Positions 16,061-24,416 of a DNA stretch of 40,222 nucleotides are shown here, piece after piece; positions within the stretch are counted from its first letter, which is position 1; every line of letters starts with the position of its first letter. Source of the DNA: an uncultured Atopobiaceae bacterium (GTDB lineage Bacteria; Actinomycetota; Coriobacteriia; Coriobacteriales; Atopobiaceae); assembly GCA_944320975.1 (NCBI GenBank), contig CALUJM010000019.1, forward strand, positions 1 through 40,222, written 5' to 3'. Made by a program: the position numbers and the translations under genes. A model generated the notes under the pieces. The model was not told where the DNA came from and ran no database searches. It saw only the letters and a program-made list of their open reading frames with translations.

Positions 16061-17092
16061 CTAGAACTCCCCCTTGACTTCGTGAACGCCCTCCCTCTCG
16101 CCGAATCGACGCCGCCTCCACTCGCTCGGTGCGGTTCCGTATTCCCTCTTGAACGCGGAGGAGAACTTGCTCGGGTTCGCGTAGCCGACGCGCACGGCGG
16201 CTTCGGCGACGCGCATTCCCCTGGCAAGCAGGGCGGCGGCGACCTCCATGCGCCGCTTGCGGAGGTACCCCGCGACAGTGCTCCCGTATGCCCGCGAGAA
16301 GTACTGGTTGAGTGTCGCCGCGCTCAAACCGAACGCCGACGCTAGCACGCGGGCGTCGTGGGCGCAGTCGAGAGAGCCCTCGAGCTCGTCGTGCACGGCG
16401 GCAACGATGCGCATCTGGGCGCGTGTGAGGATGAAGCGGGGTCTGGCGCAGGAGAGGTCGCGACGTTGGAGGCCAAGCAGCAAGCCGAGAACCTCGTAGG
16501 TGGCCAGAGCCCTGTCGGGTGCTTCGACGAGGGCGGCGATGCGTCTCATATGCCCGTTGAGCTCACCGTCGCCGCTGAGCACGGCGGCGCTGCCCGCCTG
16601 TCGCGCGATGGCCTCGACGGCATCCTCGTCATCGAGCAGCGAGAAGAGCGGCGATCGAGCGATACGCGTGTTCACGAACACCTCGACGCCCCGGTAGCGT
16701 CCCGAGGGGTACCGGAACTCGGCGGGGCGCTCCTGCGAGCAGCTGATGCACACCTCGCCGGCCGAGACCGTCGCCAGACCCCCGCTCGGGACGTCGACCT
16801 CGCAGCGGCCCTCGTGGCACAGGTTTATCGTCAGCCATTTGCCCCGCGAGAACGCGGGGAGGGGGACGGACGGGGCCTCTGGGACGTTGGGGCACCGCTC
16901 GCACGCGAAGTCGACGTTGGCGACGAACAGGTCGCGCGACAGGGGGCGGCCTCGCATGCACCCGCTCCCGACCGGGTGCGACAGCACCAGCTCGTAGACG
17001 CCGTCGGCGTCTTGGACGAGCTCGACGCCGGAGGCGACGCGCAGGCGCGTCCCCCGGTTGCCCTCCGTATCGGTGAAGGGTGCGTTCCCCAT
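16061..17092 (-). CDS. AraC-family regulator divergent from feoAB
   Basis: A 343-aa regulator. The N-terminal ~225 residues form a cupin-like sensor containing CERCPNVPEAP, CHEGRCEVDVPSG and VCISCSQERP, notably rich in Cys. The C-terminal AraC double HTH (~235-335) reads ASAFGLSAATLNQYFSRAYGSTVAGYLRKRRMEVAAALL and then RVAEAAVRVGYANPSKFSSAFKREYGTAPSEWRRRRF. This architecture is shared with PchR-type regulators that sense iron chelators. The start ATG has GGGAG nearby. It faces away from feoA with 169 nt between the starts, so regulation of ferrous-iron uptake is likely. The clustered Cys residues might bind metal or sense redox state; this is inference. Confidence 0.88.
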   Translation of the reverse strand: MGNAPFTDTEGNRGTRLRVASGVELVQDADGVYELVLSHPVGSGCMRGRPLSRDLFVANVDFACERCPNVPEAPSVPLPAFSRGKWLTINLCHEGRCEVDVPSGGLATVSAGEVCISCSQERPAEFRYPSGRYRGVEVFVNTRIARSPLFSLLDDEDAVEAIARQAGSAAVLSGDGELNGHMRRIAALVEAPDRALATYEVLGLLLGLQRRDLSCARPRFILTRAQMRIVAAVHDELEGSLDCAHDARVLASAFGLSAATLNQYFSRAYGSTVAGYLRKRRMEVAAALLARGMRVAEAAVRVGYANPSKFSSAFKREYGTAPSEWRRRRFGEREGVHEVKGEF

Positions 17093-17134
17093 AGGCTATC
17101 TCCCGTTCGCGCAGTCCAGCCCCATTCGTCTCAA

Positions 17135-17154
17135 AAGTTTATTTTATCTAACTT
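17135..17154. promoter_or_regulatory. Candidate metalloregulator box and promoter region of feoAB
   Basis: AAGTTTATTTTATCTAACTT is an imperfect inverted repeat in an AT-rich patch, flanked by GTCTCA and TGATGAGA. It lies between the divergent AraC and feoA genes. Its general shape resembles iron-box palindromes, but it is no clear match to the DtxR consensus. Confidence 0.45.
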
Positions 17155-17261
17155 GATGAGATTTGGAGCTGAACCTACATCGCGGAGTTGAGGGGGCATA
17201 CGTTCCAGGCTTACTTTGGTGGCCGCGGGCGTCATGCCCGTTTAAGGAAAGGAGCGATTCC

Positions 17262-17486
17262 ATGAGACTATGCGATGTGGCGACGGGGCTTTCTGCCCGT
17301 ATCGCATCCGTATCCGGCGACGACCGGTTCGTCTCGCGCGTCACGGCCATCGGGCTGACGGAGGGATGCGCCGTCGAGGTCCTGCAAAACGTCAAGAACC
17401 GGCCCGTGCTCGTGCACGTGCGCGACAGCGACGTGGCGCTCGATCGCGGCGACTGCATGCGCATCGAGGTGGAGGTGGTCGCATGA
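17262..17486 (+). CDS. feoA: FeoA, ferrous iron transport accessory protein
   Basis: A 74-aa SH3-like protein: LCDVATGLSARIASVSGDDRFVSRVTAIGLTEGCAVEVLQ...VLVHVRDSDVALDRGDCMRIEVE. This is the compact FeoA fold, which acts with FeoB at the inner face of the membrane. ATG 17262 is preceded by AAGGAAAGGAG. The stop overlaps the feoB ATG (ATGA), so the two are translationally coupled. A short stem CGGGC-GTCAT-GCCCG (17226-17240) precedes the ribosome site and could affect leader folding. Confidence 0.94.
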   Translation: MRLCDVATGLSARIASVSGDDRFVSRVTAIGLTEGCAVEVLQNVKNRPVLVHVRDSDVALDRGDCMRIEVEVVA

Positions 17487-19420
17487 GCTGCGAGAGATGT
17501 GCGGCTTCCTGCCCCGCGGCGGGAGGCGCGAAGGCGCCCGCCGCCCGCAAGGCGGCGGGCGGCGTCACGGTCGCGCTGCTCGGCCAGCCCAACTCGGGCA
17601 AGTCGACGCTCTTCAACGGGCTCACGGGGGCGCGCCAGCACGTGGGCAACTGGCCCGGCAAGACCGTGGAGCGGAAGGAGGGGACGTTCGAGCGCGGCGG
17701 CACGGCGTTCCAGGTCGTCGACCTCCCCGGCTCGTACGGGCTCGCGGCCAACTCGCCCGAAGAGGAGGTGACGCGCGACTACCTCGCATCGGGCGCTGCC
17801 GACATCGTGCTCGTGATGGCCGACGCGTCGCAGCTCGAGCGCAGCCTCTACATGCTCGCCGACTTCGTTGCGGCGTGCCCGGAGCAGCCGTGCCTGCTCG
17901 CCCTCAACCTCATGGACGTCGCCGAGAACCAGGGCAAGCGGATCGACGCCGTCCTTATCGCGCGGCGGCTGGGCGTTCCTGTGGTGCCGCTCGTCGCCTC
18001 GCGCCCCGAGGGATACGGCGCGCTGCTTGACGCGCTTGCACGCACGGTGCGCGAGCGTTCCGTCGTGGATGGTGCGCGCCTGCGCGAGGGGATCGCTGCC
18101 GCCCCCGACACGATCCAGGGCACGGCCGCAGCGAAGTTCGCCTGGATTGAGGGGCTGCTCGACGGAGCGGTGGAGGCGCCCGCGCGCCCGCACGCGCTTT
18201 CGCGCTTCGATCGCGTGGTCACGGGCTCGCTCTGGTCGAAGCCCATCACCATCGGAATGATCTTGCTCGGGTTCATCCTGGCGTTCGTGCCGGCTATTCC
18301 CATCATGATGCTCGGCGGCGCCATCTCGTCGCTCGGGCAGGTCGTGGCGGGCGCGCTCGCGCAGGCGGGCGCCCCCGATGTTCTGGGCAGCTTCCTCGCG
18401 GGCGTGGTGTTCAACAGTTTGTGCTTCGGCACCATGATGGTGGGCTACGTCTTCGGCATCAACCTCGTGTTCGGCCTCTACGAGGAGGCGGGCTACATGG
18501 CGCGCATCTCCTACGTGTTCGACCACACCATGGCGCGCTTCGGGTTGCAGGGCAAGTCGCTCATGCCCTTCCTCATGTGCCTCGGCTGCACGATGGGCGG
18601 CGTGTCGGGTTCGCGCGTCATCGACTCGTGGGGCCAGCGCATGCTCACGGTGATGATGGCCTGGGCCATCCCGTGCGGCTCGACCTGGGGCGTGGTTCCG
18701 GTGCTCGCCGTGGCGTTCTTCGGCGTGGCCGGCGCGCCGCTCGTGATCGTGGGCATCTTCGCCGTGACGATTCTCATCATGTGGCTCGTGGGCAGGGTGT
18801 TCGGGCCGCGCCTGGTGGCCAAGGGGGAGCGCGCCGGCATGGTCATGGAGCTTCCGCCGTACCATCGGCCGCATCTGGGCAACGTCGCGCGCGGCGCCCT
18901 GCTCAAGAGCCGACAGATGTTCGTGCGAGCCATCCGGGTCGTCGCCCTCTTCGCCTTCGCGATTTGGGCGCTTACCTACACCGCGACCGGCAGCGTCGAG
19001 GGGTCGGTGCTCTACGCGCTCGGTACCGCCATCGAGCCGGTCACGCGCTTCTTCGGCATGGGCTGGCAGACGTTCACCGCGTGGTTGTGCGCCCTCGTGC
19101 TCAAGGAGTCCGCGCTCGGGGTGCTCTCGGGGCTCTTCACGGGTGCCGCGACGCCCAACGCCGTGCTCGTGGGCGTCATGACCGGCGCCGCCGCCGCGGC
19201 GTCGAACATCGGCGAGGTCATGGCGCAGGCCATCTCGGCTCCCGAGGCGCTCGCGTTCATCTTCGCGTTCACGTTCAACATGCCGTGCGCGGCGAGCGTG
19301 TCGGCGACCTGGGGTGAGGTGCACTCGACCAAGTGGACTGTCATCACGGCGCTCTTCTACATCTGCTGCTCTCTGCTATTGGGGTGCGTCGTCTACCACG
19401 TGAGCGCGCTGTTCTTGTAG
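17483..19420 (+). CDS. feoB: FeoB, ferrous iron transporter
   Basis: A 645-aa GTP-gated Fe(II) transporter of the cytoplasmic membrane. The N-terminal G domain has G1 GQPNSGKST (34-42), G2 region GNWPGKTVE (55-63), G3 DLPGSYGL (80-87) and a G4-type NLMD (~143). Two Gate regions with about eight helices follow, including the conserved CLGCTMGGVSGSR and a second CAASVSATWGE segment near the C-terminus. The very N-terminus carries CERCAASC, an extra Cys motif before the G domain; these are not universal and could bind metal. Length is somewhat shorter than E. coli FeoB (773 aa), fitting the compact actinobacterial form. No feoC follows. Confidence 0.95.
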   Translation: MSCERCAASCPAAGGAKAPAARKAAGGVTVALLGQPNSGKSTLFNGLTGARQHVGNWPGKTVERKEGTFERGGTAFQVVDLPGSYGLAANSPEEEVTRDYLASGAADIVLVMADASQLERSLYMLADFVAACPEQPCLLALNLMDVAENQGKRIDAVLIARRLGVPVVPLVASRPEGYGALLDALARTVRERSVVDGARLREGIAAAPDTIQGTAAAKFAWIEGLLDGAVEAPARPHALSRFDRVVTGSLWSKPITIGMILLGFILAFVPAIPIMMLGGAISSLGQVVAGALAQAGAPDVLGSFLAGVVFNSLCFGTMMVGYVFGINLVFGLYEEAGYMARISYVFDHTMARFGLQGKSLMPFLMCLGCTMGGVSGSRVIDSWGQRMLTVMMAWAIPCGSTWGVVPVLAVAFFGVAGAPLVIVGIFAVTILIMWLVGRVFGPRLVAKGERAGMVMELPPYHRPHLGNVARGALLKSRQMFVRAIRVVALFAFAIWALTYTATGSVEGSVLYALGTAIEPVTRFFGMGWQTFTAWLCALVLKESALGVLSGLFTGAATPNAVLVGVMTGAAAAASNIGEVMAQAISAPEALAFIFAFTFNMPCAASVSATWGEVHSTKWTVITALFYICCSLLLGCVVYHVSALFL

Positions 19421-19521
19421 CGGGTTGTGCCTGAGGGGAAGGGCAGGTGCGATAGGGCGAGCAAAGTGTGGCGCGCCGCGGCATCCGAGGGGTTCCGATT
19501 ACCGGATGTGCCTGCGGTCGC

Positions 19522-19761
19522 CTGCTTGAAGAGGCTTTTGAACCTGGTAACTCCCATGCCGGCGACCGATGCCACCTCCTCCTGGCTCGCGCCATCGCGC
19601 CAACGTGAGTTCGCGAGCTCCATGGCGGCGAGGATCCCGACCCGCGCCCGGCGGTCCTCGGGCAGGGCCGCGGCCGCGGTGCCGACGAGGGAGCCGAGCA
19701 GCATCCTCGCCGCCCCCTCGTAGACGAGCCCCGCCCCCGGGGCCGGAGGGTTCGTGCGCGC
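19522..19761 (-). pseudogene. AraC-family regulator remnant
   Basis: An open frame on the minus strand contains LVYEGAARMLLGSLV, then ILAAMELANSRWRDGASQEEVASVAGMGVTRFKSLFKQATAGTS, the end of an AraC sensor domain plus the first of the two HTH motifs (compare FYEGKVLEALGLL and CMSPTKFKESFRIETGS in the protein at 7131-8096). The second HTH is missing, the following residues look frameshifted, and the upstream part runs antisense through an ABC remnant. It is a decayed copy of the regulator that normally accompanies the ABC module. Confidence 0.65.
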
Positions 19762-19923
19762 GATCTCGCTGAGCGCCCCGTCGTGGTGCTCGACGACGGC
19801 CGCGTGGCCGAGCGGCGCGCGCACGCCGCGCTCATGGCAGCGGGCGGCCTCTACGCCCGCCTCGTCCGCATCCAGGCCGAGAGCCTCGGCCGGAGCATCT
19901 CCCAGCGCACAGCGGGCGCATAG
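19756..19923 (+). pseudogene. ABC transporter ATPase C-terminal remnant
   Basis: The in-frame peptide VVVLDDGRVAERRAHAALMAAGGLYARLV..., then IQAESLGRSI and a TAG stop at 19921, is the end of an ABC exporter NBD after the H-loop. Upstream sequence has no Walker A, Walker B or signature and merges into the oppositely oriented AraC remnant. The fragment matches the tail left at 2217-2297. Together with the AraC fragment and the sigma-like gene downstream it marks a largely deleted third copy of the iron-type module. Confidence 0.65.
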
Positions 19924-20106
19924 CGCACGGTCTTCGTGGGGAGACGCGGGCCGGGGCGCACCGCCCCGGCCCACATAGCCCTTGGCCAGCGCCCCGGCTA
20001 GGGGATGGTATCGCCGACATGCTCCCGAGGCGTTTTCCACGCGTTCCGGCTCTGCCCGGTTAGGCCAATTCACTCAAAAAGCGGTGCCGGCAGGCTTCCC
20101 CTGGGC

Positions 20107-20138
20107 GGCCCTTCTTGTCCGTAAAGGCAAGAGGGGCC
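20107..20138 (+). terminator. Terminator-like leader hairpin upstream of sigma-like gene 2
   Basis: GGCCCTTCTTG (20107-20117) and CAAGAGGGGCC (20128-20138) pair with one mismatch over a 10-nt loop, followed by GTCTTTTTG, a good T-tract. It closely resembles the hairpin at 15426-15455. It could end transcription of the lost upstream operon or act as an attenuator for the gene 45 nt downstream. Confidence 0.65.
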
Positions 20139-20182
20139 GTCTTTTTGTGTCCCGTGCCTCTCTTCAAAGAAAGAGGGGCAGG

Positions 20183-20656
20183 ATGGAGCACTCCCACGAT
20201 TCCGTCCGACGTGGCGCACGCGGCGCCTCCGTCACCGTGGCCTTCCCCGGCGGAGCGAGAGTCTCCGTCGAGGTGACGGATGAGGTCGCCAGCGCCCTCA
20301 GGGACATGCAGCGCGAAATATGGCGGATCGAGCGCAGGGAGGCCCGACACACGCTCAGCCTCGACGCGATGGGCACATTCGTCGCGTCTACCGGTCCGGA
20401 GTCCGAGCCGGGATTTGATCTCCTGAGCAAGTGCAGGACAGGCGAACTCGTTGCGGCCCTGGTTCAGCTTCCCGCCGTGCAGCTCCGCCGCCTCCTCATG
20501 CACGCGGTCGCACAGCTCCCCGTCAAGGAGATCGCCCGTCGCGAGGGGTGCTCCGAGCGCGCCGTCAAGTACAGCCTCGCGAAGGCGAGGAAGAGAATGA
20601 GGGAACTTCTTGCCTGTAGAGTGGGAATAGGAAATCCGGCAGTCATGGGGGCATAA
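20183..20656 (+). CDS. Sigma-70 region 4-like HTH protein (copy 2)
   Basis: A 157-aa paralogue of the gene at 15596-15949, here with an intact 5' end. ATG 20183 follows AAGAGGGGCAGG. Layout: a short polar leader (~1-13), a strand pair (ASVTVAFPGGARVSVEVTDEV, ~15-35), a charged helix (LRDMQREIWRIERREARHTLSLDAM, ~38-62), and a sigma region-4 domain (~85-140: LPAVQLRRLLMHAVAQLPVKEIARREGCSERAVKYSLAKARKRMREL). There is no region 2, so it is unlikely to melt promoters alone. Related small proteins occur in actinobacterial and firmicute mobile elements; the role is unknown. Both copies follow iron-module genes or remnants. Confidence 0.8.
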   Translation: MEHSHDSVRRGARGASVTVAFPGGARVSVEVTDEVASALRDMQREIWRIERREARHTLSLDAMGTFVASTGPESEPGFDLLSKCRTGELVAALVQLPAVQLRRLLMHAVAQLPVKEIARREGCSERAVKYSLAKARKRMRELLACRVGIGNPAVMGA

Positions 20657-21013
20657 ATCGTCACTTTTGACAAAAATGTCCCGATAAACGCGATATTTGC
20701 TATGCCGGTCCCAGTCGAGAGGCTGGGGCTGGCATGCGTTTGTTTGGGCGGTGGGACTAGCTCGAGTGGGTTTGCTCCCTCGGCTACTATGGCGTCGCGA
20801 TCGATGCATCCGCCGGTATTTGCCGGTGCGGCACGTCATGCCTCATGCAGGCAATCATGGGACTCGATGCTGGGGCGCCGCGGGGCGAGGCGCTTCCTCG
20901 GGCGCTCCTTCGGTCCCGTCCCTGCGGCAGAAGGCCGAGCTGGGCAGATGATAAAATGAATCCGTCTGATCACCGCTGGCGAGTGTCGGCACCTCACGTT
21001 TTGGAGGGGGCGC
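20657..21013 (+). promoter_or_regulatory. Intergenic region with candidate promoters
   Basis: TTGACA at 20667-20672 and CGATAT at 20691-20696 (18-nt spacing) form a plausible promoter reading right. A second -10-like TAAAAT lies near 20950, about 60 nt before the next gene. One 85-codon frame (20702-20959) has no ribosome site and low-complexity composition, so I do not call it a gene. Confidence 0.4.
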
Positions 21014-21493
21014 ATGGACCACGATTTCTACGAGTGGGCGTCCGATGCTCCGCTGCGTGCGCCCGACGGGTTTTCAGAGACGGCGACTGCGGCGGGGGTT
21101 GCCGCCTCGGCTGCGGAGCGTAACGAGATGCTGGCTTATGCGCTCCAGACCTTCAGCCGCGGCCACGCGCAGCTGCTCGGGCGTATTCTCTCTGGATACG
21201 AAAAAGCGAAGAAGCTGCAAATCCGCGGGATGATCGGCTATGCGGCGGCTGCAGTGCTGGCCCTGGTAATCCTTCTGGCACTTCCGCTCTCCATGGATAT
21301 GGAGCTCAGGGTTCTTGTGTGGCTCTCGTTTGCCGGGCTGCTCTTCATCCCGTTCATTCCCCTGTGGATTCTGCTCTGCAATCACATTCTCGCGCCCGAT
21401 TGGAATACCTATGCGACGTGGTACCGCCGTCGGGACCGTAAGGGGCTCGGTTTCGAGGATCTCTATCGCGCCATGGGCATGACGCGCCCGTAA
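21014..21493 (+). CDS. Small two-helix membrane protein of unknown function
   Basis: A 159-aa protein. It has a polar N-terminal half with a helical stretch (AERNEMLAYALQTFSRGHAQLLGRILSGYEKAKKLQIRG, ~35-72), two adjacent hydrophobic segments (~74-93 and ~98-122), then an amphipathic C-terminus with DWNTYATWYRRRDRKG. ATG 21014 is preceded by GGAGGGGGCGC. I recognise no family. It stands alone between a sigma-like gene and the oleate hydratase, followed by a perfect 13-bp hairpin. Confidence 0.75.
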   Translation: MDHDFYEWASDAPLRAPDGFSETATAAGVAASAAERNEMLAYALQTFSRGHAQLLGRILSGYEKAKKLQIRGMIGYAAAAVLALVILLALPLSMDMELRVLVWLSFAGLLFIPFIPLWILLCNHILAPDWNTYATWYRRRDRKGLGFEDLYRAMGMTRP

Positions 21494-21614
21494 AGGCAGG
21501 GAGAAAAGAAGCTGCGCCGGCACTCATCCGCTACGAAAGCGAGAACGCTGAAGACAGCTCCCGCTTTCCGGTCGCAGCAATATCCACCTGATGTTCTCTG
21601 GCAATGGAGTATTT

Positions 21615-21652
21615 CGGCCCTGTTTTCTCCAAGTAACGCGAAAACAGGGCCG
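21615..21652. terminator. Perfect 13-bp hairpin between convergent genes
   Basis: CGGCCCTGTTTTC pairs exactly with GAAAACAGGGCCG over a 12-nt loop. It lies between the membrane protein gene (ends 21493) and the oleate hydratase (ends 21730, opposite strand). The A/T run is inside the stem, as in some bidirectional terminators. Confidence 0.75.
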
Positions 21653-21690
21653 TGCTCAACTAAGAAGCGAGGGAAATCGGAAGCGTCGGT

Positions 21691-21720
21691 CGGCGCGCGG
21701 CAAGTTCTCGCTGCGCGCCG
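21691..21720 (-). terminator. Second hairpin downstream of oleate hydratase
   Basis: CGGCGCGC (21691-21698) pairs exactly with GCGCGCCG (21713-21720) over a 14-nt loop, 10 nt past the oleate hydratase stop. No strong T-run follows, so efficiency is uncertain. Confidence 0.5.
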
Positions 21721-21729
21721 TGCCCGTTC

Positions 21730-23628
21730 CTATTTAATCGCCTCGAACTCCTTCAGCACCTTCTCGATGTCCGTTCCCTTGACCTTCTTGAGCGCCTCCT
21801 TGAGCGCGAACCGTTCGACCAAACCGAGCTTCATATCGGTGATCGGCTTGCCATCGCGCAGTTTCACACTTGCCATGAGCAGGTCGCGCACGTCAAAGAC
21901 GCTTCCCCATACCTCGGGCACGCCGCGGTCAACATCGCAGAGCGTGTAGACGGCCTCCATGCCCGTGCGCATGGAGTACTCCGTGGTGAAGATGGTGTCG
22001 CGCGGTGTCTCGGCAAACTGGCCGATGAAGGCGAAGTTGACCGCACCGTCGGGCACCACGTCGGGGCGGTCGCCTGCGGCGCGCGGCATGAAGAACGCCG
22101 TGATGTAGGGCATCATGACGGGCACCGTGTTGGCATGGTTCGCGGCGAGCTCGGCGATGCGCGCCTCCGGAACGCCCATGTGATAGAGCCACTCCTGGCA
22201 GATCTCCTCGCCGGTGCAGTCGCACATGGGCTTTTTCACGTAGTTGCCGGGCTCGTTGGGGAAGAGGCCGTACACCCACACGCACAGCTCGTTCTTGGGC
22301 TGGGCGCGGAATTGCTGCTGGCGGTTGAGCGTCCAACTCAGGAGCCAGTTGGAGTCGGTGCAGGTCACGATGCCGCCGGTGACCACGTGGCCGGTGAAGG
22401 GGTCGCGCTTGCAGATCGCCTGGATGTAGGGCGGGATCTCGCCGTCGAGGGTCGTCACCGTAGCGCTCATCCACTTGGTCTTCTCGGGGTCGCCGCAGAA
22501 GGTGTCGGGACGGCCGAAGCTGGGGTCCTGTTCCGCGATGCGGCGCCACATATCCCAGCCGCCGCCAGGGGCAAGCTCAGGCTTCCATGCAGCGGGTTTG
22601 TCCTGCGCGCCCATGGTGGAGTTTTCGACGCAGCCGCCGTTGGTGATGAAGACGAGGTCGTTTTCGGTGAGGTCGATGACCGTGGTCGCGCCGGGTTCGG
22701 CTTCGCCGCTCACGGCGGTCTGGCTCAGCACGATGCGCGTCGCCACCTTCTTCGCGGGCGAGCTGTAGGGGTTGCGCGGGAAGGCCTCCTGCTGGATGCG
22801 CTGGATGGTGTCCTGGCCGGTGCCGGTGTGCTGGCGCACCGGGCCCGCGCCGCCTCCGATGGAGAACCTGATGTCCTCGACCTTCGTGTTGAAGTGGAAC
22901 TGCACGCCCGCTGCCTTGAGGTATTCGACGAGGGGCAAGATCATCGACTCGTACTGGTTGTACCTGGTGAAGCGCAGGGCCGAGAAGTCCGGCAGCCCGG
23001 CGATATGGTGGATGTAGCGCTTGATATAGAGCTTCATCTCGAGTGCGGAGTGCCAGTTCTCGAACGCGAACATGGTGCGCCAGTACATCCAGAAGTTGGA
23101 GGAGAGCACCTCGTCGTCAAAGAAGTCGGTGATGGGACGGTCGTAGAGCTTCTCGTCGGGTGTGAAGAAGAGCTCCATGATCTCCATAGCCGCCTTGTCC
23201 GAGAGGCCGAACTTCCCGGCGCATCCCGCGTCTTGCCCGCGGTTCTTCGTTGCGCGGCAGAGCGAGTAGTTGGGGTCTTCCTTGTTGAGCCAGTAATACT
23301 CGTCCAAAACGGAAACGCCGGGGGTCTCGATGGAGGGGATGGAGCGGAAGAGGTCCCACATCACCTCGAAGTGGTTGTCCATCTCGCGCCCTCCGCGCAT
23401 GACGTAGCCGAGGCCGGGAATGTCGAGACCGTCGCATGCGCCGCCGGGCACGCTGTCTTTCTCGAAGATGTGGATGTTCTTACCTGGCATCTGGGCGTCG
23501 CGAACGAGGTAGCACGCCGCGGAGAGCGCCGCGAGGCCCGTGCCCACGATGTAGGCGCTCTTGTGCTCGATGCCCGCGGGTTTCTTGGGACGAGCAAATG
23601 CTTCGTAGTTGCCGCTTGAATAGTACAT
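21730..23628 (-). CDS. ohyA: Oleate hydratase (myosin-cross-reactive antigen family)
   Basis: A 632-aa FAD-dependent enzyme that adds water across the cis-9 double bond of unsaturated fatty acids, making 10-hydroxy fatty acids and detoxifying host lipids. The N-terminal Rossmann motif YIVGTGLAALSAACYLV binds FAD (GTGLAA at 29-34). The active-site motif RGGREMDNHFE places Glu at residue 82, the position of the catalytic Glu reported for S. aureus OhyA. Further family blocks include FITNGGCVENSTMG and FVAETPRDTIFTTEYS-like FAETPRDTIFTTEYSMRTG near the C-terminus. Length is normal. ATG 23628 follows an AAAGGTG site. A TetR-family gene lies 173 nt upstream on the same strand, with a dyad in the gap, suggesting fatty-acid-responsive control. 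Confidence 0.95.
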   Translation of the reverse strand: MYYSSGNYEAFARPKKPAGIEHKSAYIVGTGLAALSAACYLVRDAQMPGKNIHIFEKDSVPGGACDGLDIPGLGYVMRGGREMDNHFEVMWDLFRSIPSIETPGVSVLDEYYWLNKEDPNYSLCRATKNRGQDAGCAGKFGLSDKAAMEIMELFFTPDEKLYDRPITDFFDDEVLSSNFWMYWRTMFAFENWHSALEMKLYIKRYIHHIAGLPDFSALRFTRYNQYESMILPLVEYLKAAGVQFHFNTKVEDIRFSIGGGAGPVRQHTGTGQDTIQRIQQEAFPRNPYSSPAKKVATRIVLSQTAVSGEAEPGATTVIDLTENDLVFITNGGCVENSTMGAQDKPAAWKPELAPGGGWDMWRRIAEQDPSFGRPDTFCGDPEKTKWMSATVTTLDGEIPPYIQAICKRDPFTGHVVTGGIVTCTDSNWLLSWTLNRQQQFRAQPKNELCVWVYGLFPNEPGNYVKKPMCDCTGEEICQEWLYHMGVPEARIAELAANHANTVPVMMPYITAFFMPRAAGDRPDVVPDGAVNFAFIGQFAETPRDTIFTTEYSMRTGMEAVYTLCDVDRGVPEVWGSVFDVRDLLMASVKLRDGKPITDMKLGLVERFALKEALKKVKGTDIEKVLKEFEAIK

Positions 23629-23725
23629 GACAGCACCTTTCTAACGTGCGCATCGGGCGTGTCCCGTGCGTCTCGTTCCATGGTGGAGCTGCGATGGGCG
23701 GCGCACCATAGACAGTGCCGTGCCT

Positions 23726-23762
23726 CTGTACGGTTTCTTATCAATACGGCCGGATTGTACAG
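23726..23762. promoter_or_regulatory. Operator-like dyad between TetR gene and oleate hydratase
   Basis: CTGTAC (23726-23731) and GTACAG (23757-23762) are exact inverted arms 25 nt apart. Between them, on the minus strand, lies TTGATA, which could serve as a -35 element for the oleate hydratase. A candidate target of the adjacent TetR-type regulator. Confidence 0.5.
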
Positions 23763-23801
23763 ATGGGCGAGAAAGGCGGGCGAGGTGCCCGTACCGCGTT
23801 C

Positions 23802-24416
23802 CTACGGAGCGGCAGACCCTTCCGGAACGCTCCCCTCGCTTCCGGCGATGTAGCCGCCGGGAATCTCGAGCCGGTCAAGCGCGGTTTCGATGGCGCCGTC
23901 TGCGATGGTAGCCACGCGCTGCACCAGCTGCTGCGGGTCGTCGCGCATGTCTCGGGCGATCCAGTCCAGAACCGTCCCGATGAGCGCATGGGCGAAGAAG
24001 CGCGCGATGAAGTCCCTGTCCTGCTCGCGCACATGCCTTCGTGCTGCGTGCTCGTCGACCACGCTTTTCACCAGGTCGCTCACCACAGGGACGAGAAACC
24101 GTTCAACCTGTTCACGGCTCATGTCGTGATAAATGCTCGCGATGAAGGGCTTGTTCTCGCGCAGGGCGAGAAACGTGTCAAGAAGGCCGGTCTGCCAGGT
24201 GTCGGCGGTCTTGTTGCCGGCGATGGCTCGTGCGGCGTCCTCTTCGCACGCCCATTCGACCAGGTCGTAGATGTCCTGGAAGTGATAGTAGAACGTCATG
24301 CGACTGATGCCGCAGTCGTTGGTGATGTCTGCGATGGTGATTTTGTTCAGGGGCTTCGTAAGCAAAAGGCGCTTGAGCGACTCCTCGAGCGCGCGTTTAG
24401 TGAGCTGACTTGGCAT
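23802..24416 (-). CDS. TetR-family regulator (DhaS/YbiH-like HTH) upstream of oleate hydratase
   Basis: A 204-aa regulator. The HTH (~6-55) reads ALEESLKRLLLTKPLNKITIADITNDCGISRMTFYYHFQDIYDLVEW, the form seen in DhaS-type TetR proteins. The C-terminal domain resembles the TetR_C_8-type fold (MSREQVERFLVPVVSDLV, IARFFAHALIGTVLDWIARDM). ATG 24416 is chosen for GGGAGGG just upstream; a longer frame begins at 24506 without support. Gene order suggests that it controls the oleate hydratase, as TetR proteins do for many fatty-acid enzymes. Confidence 0.88.
   Translation of the reverse strand: MPSQLTKRALEESLKRLLLTKPLNKITIADITNDCGISRMTFYYHFQDIYDLVEWACEEDAARAIAGNKTADTWQTGLLDTFLALRENKPFIASIYHDMSREQVERFLVPVVSDLVKSVVDEHAARRHVREQDRDFIARFFAHALIGTVLDWIARDMRDDPQQLVQRVATIADGAIETALDRLEIPGGYIAGSEGSVPEGSAAP

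Noticed and set aside
17144..19324. Long minus-strand frame of 726 codons opposite feoB
   Set aside because: His/Arg/Glu-rich shadow of feoB with no motif and no ribosome site.
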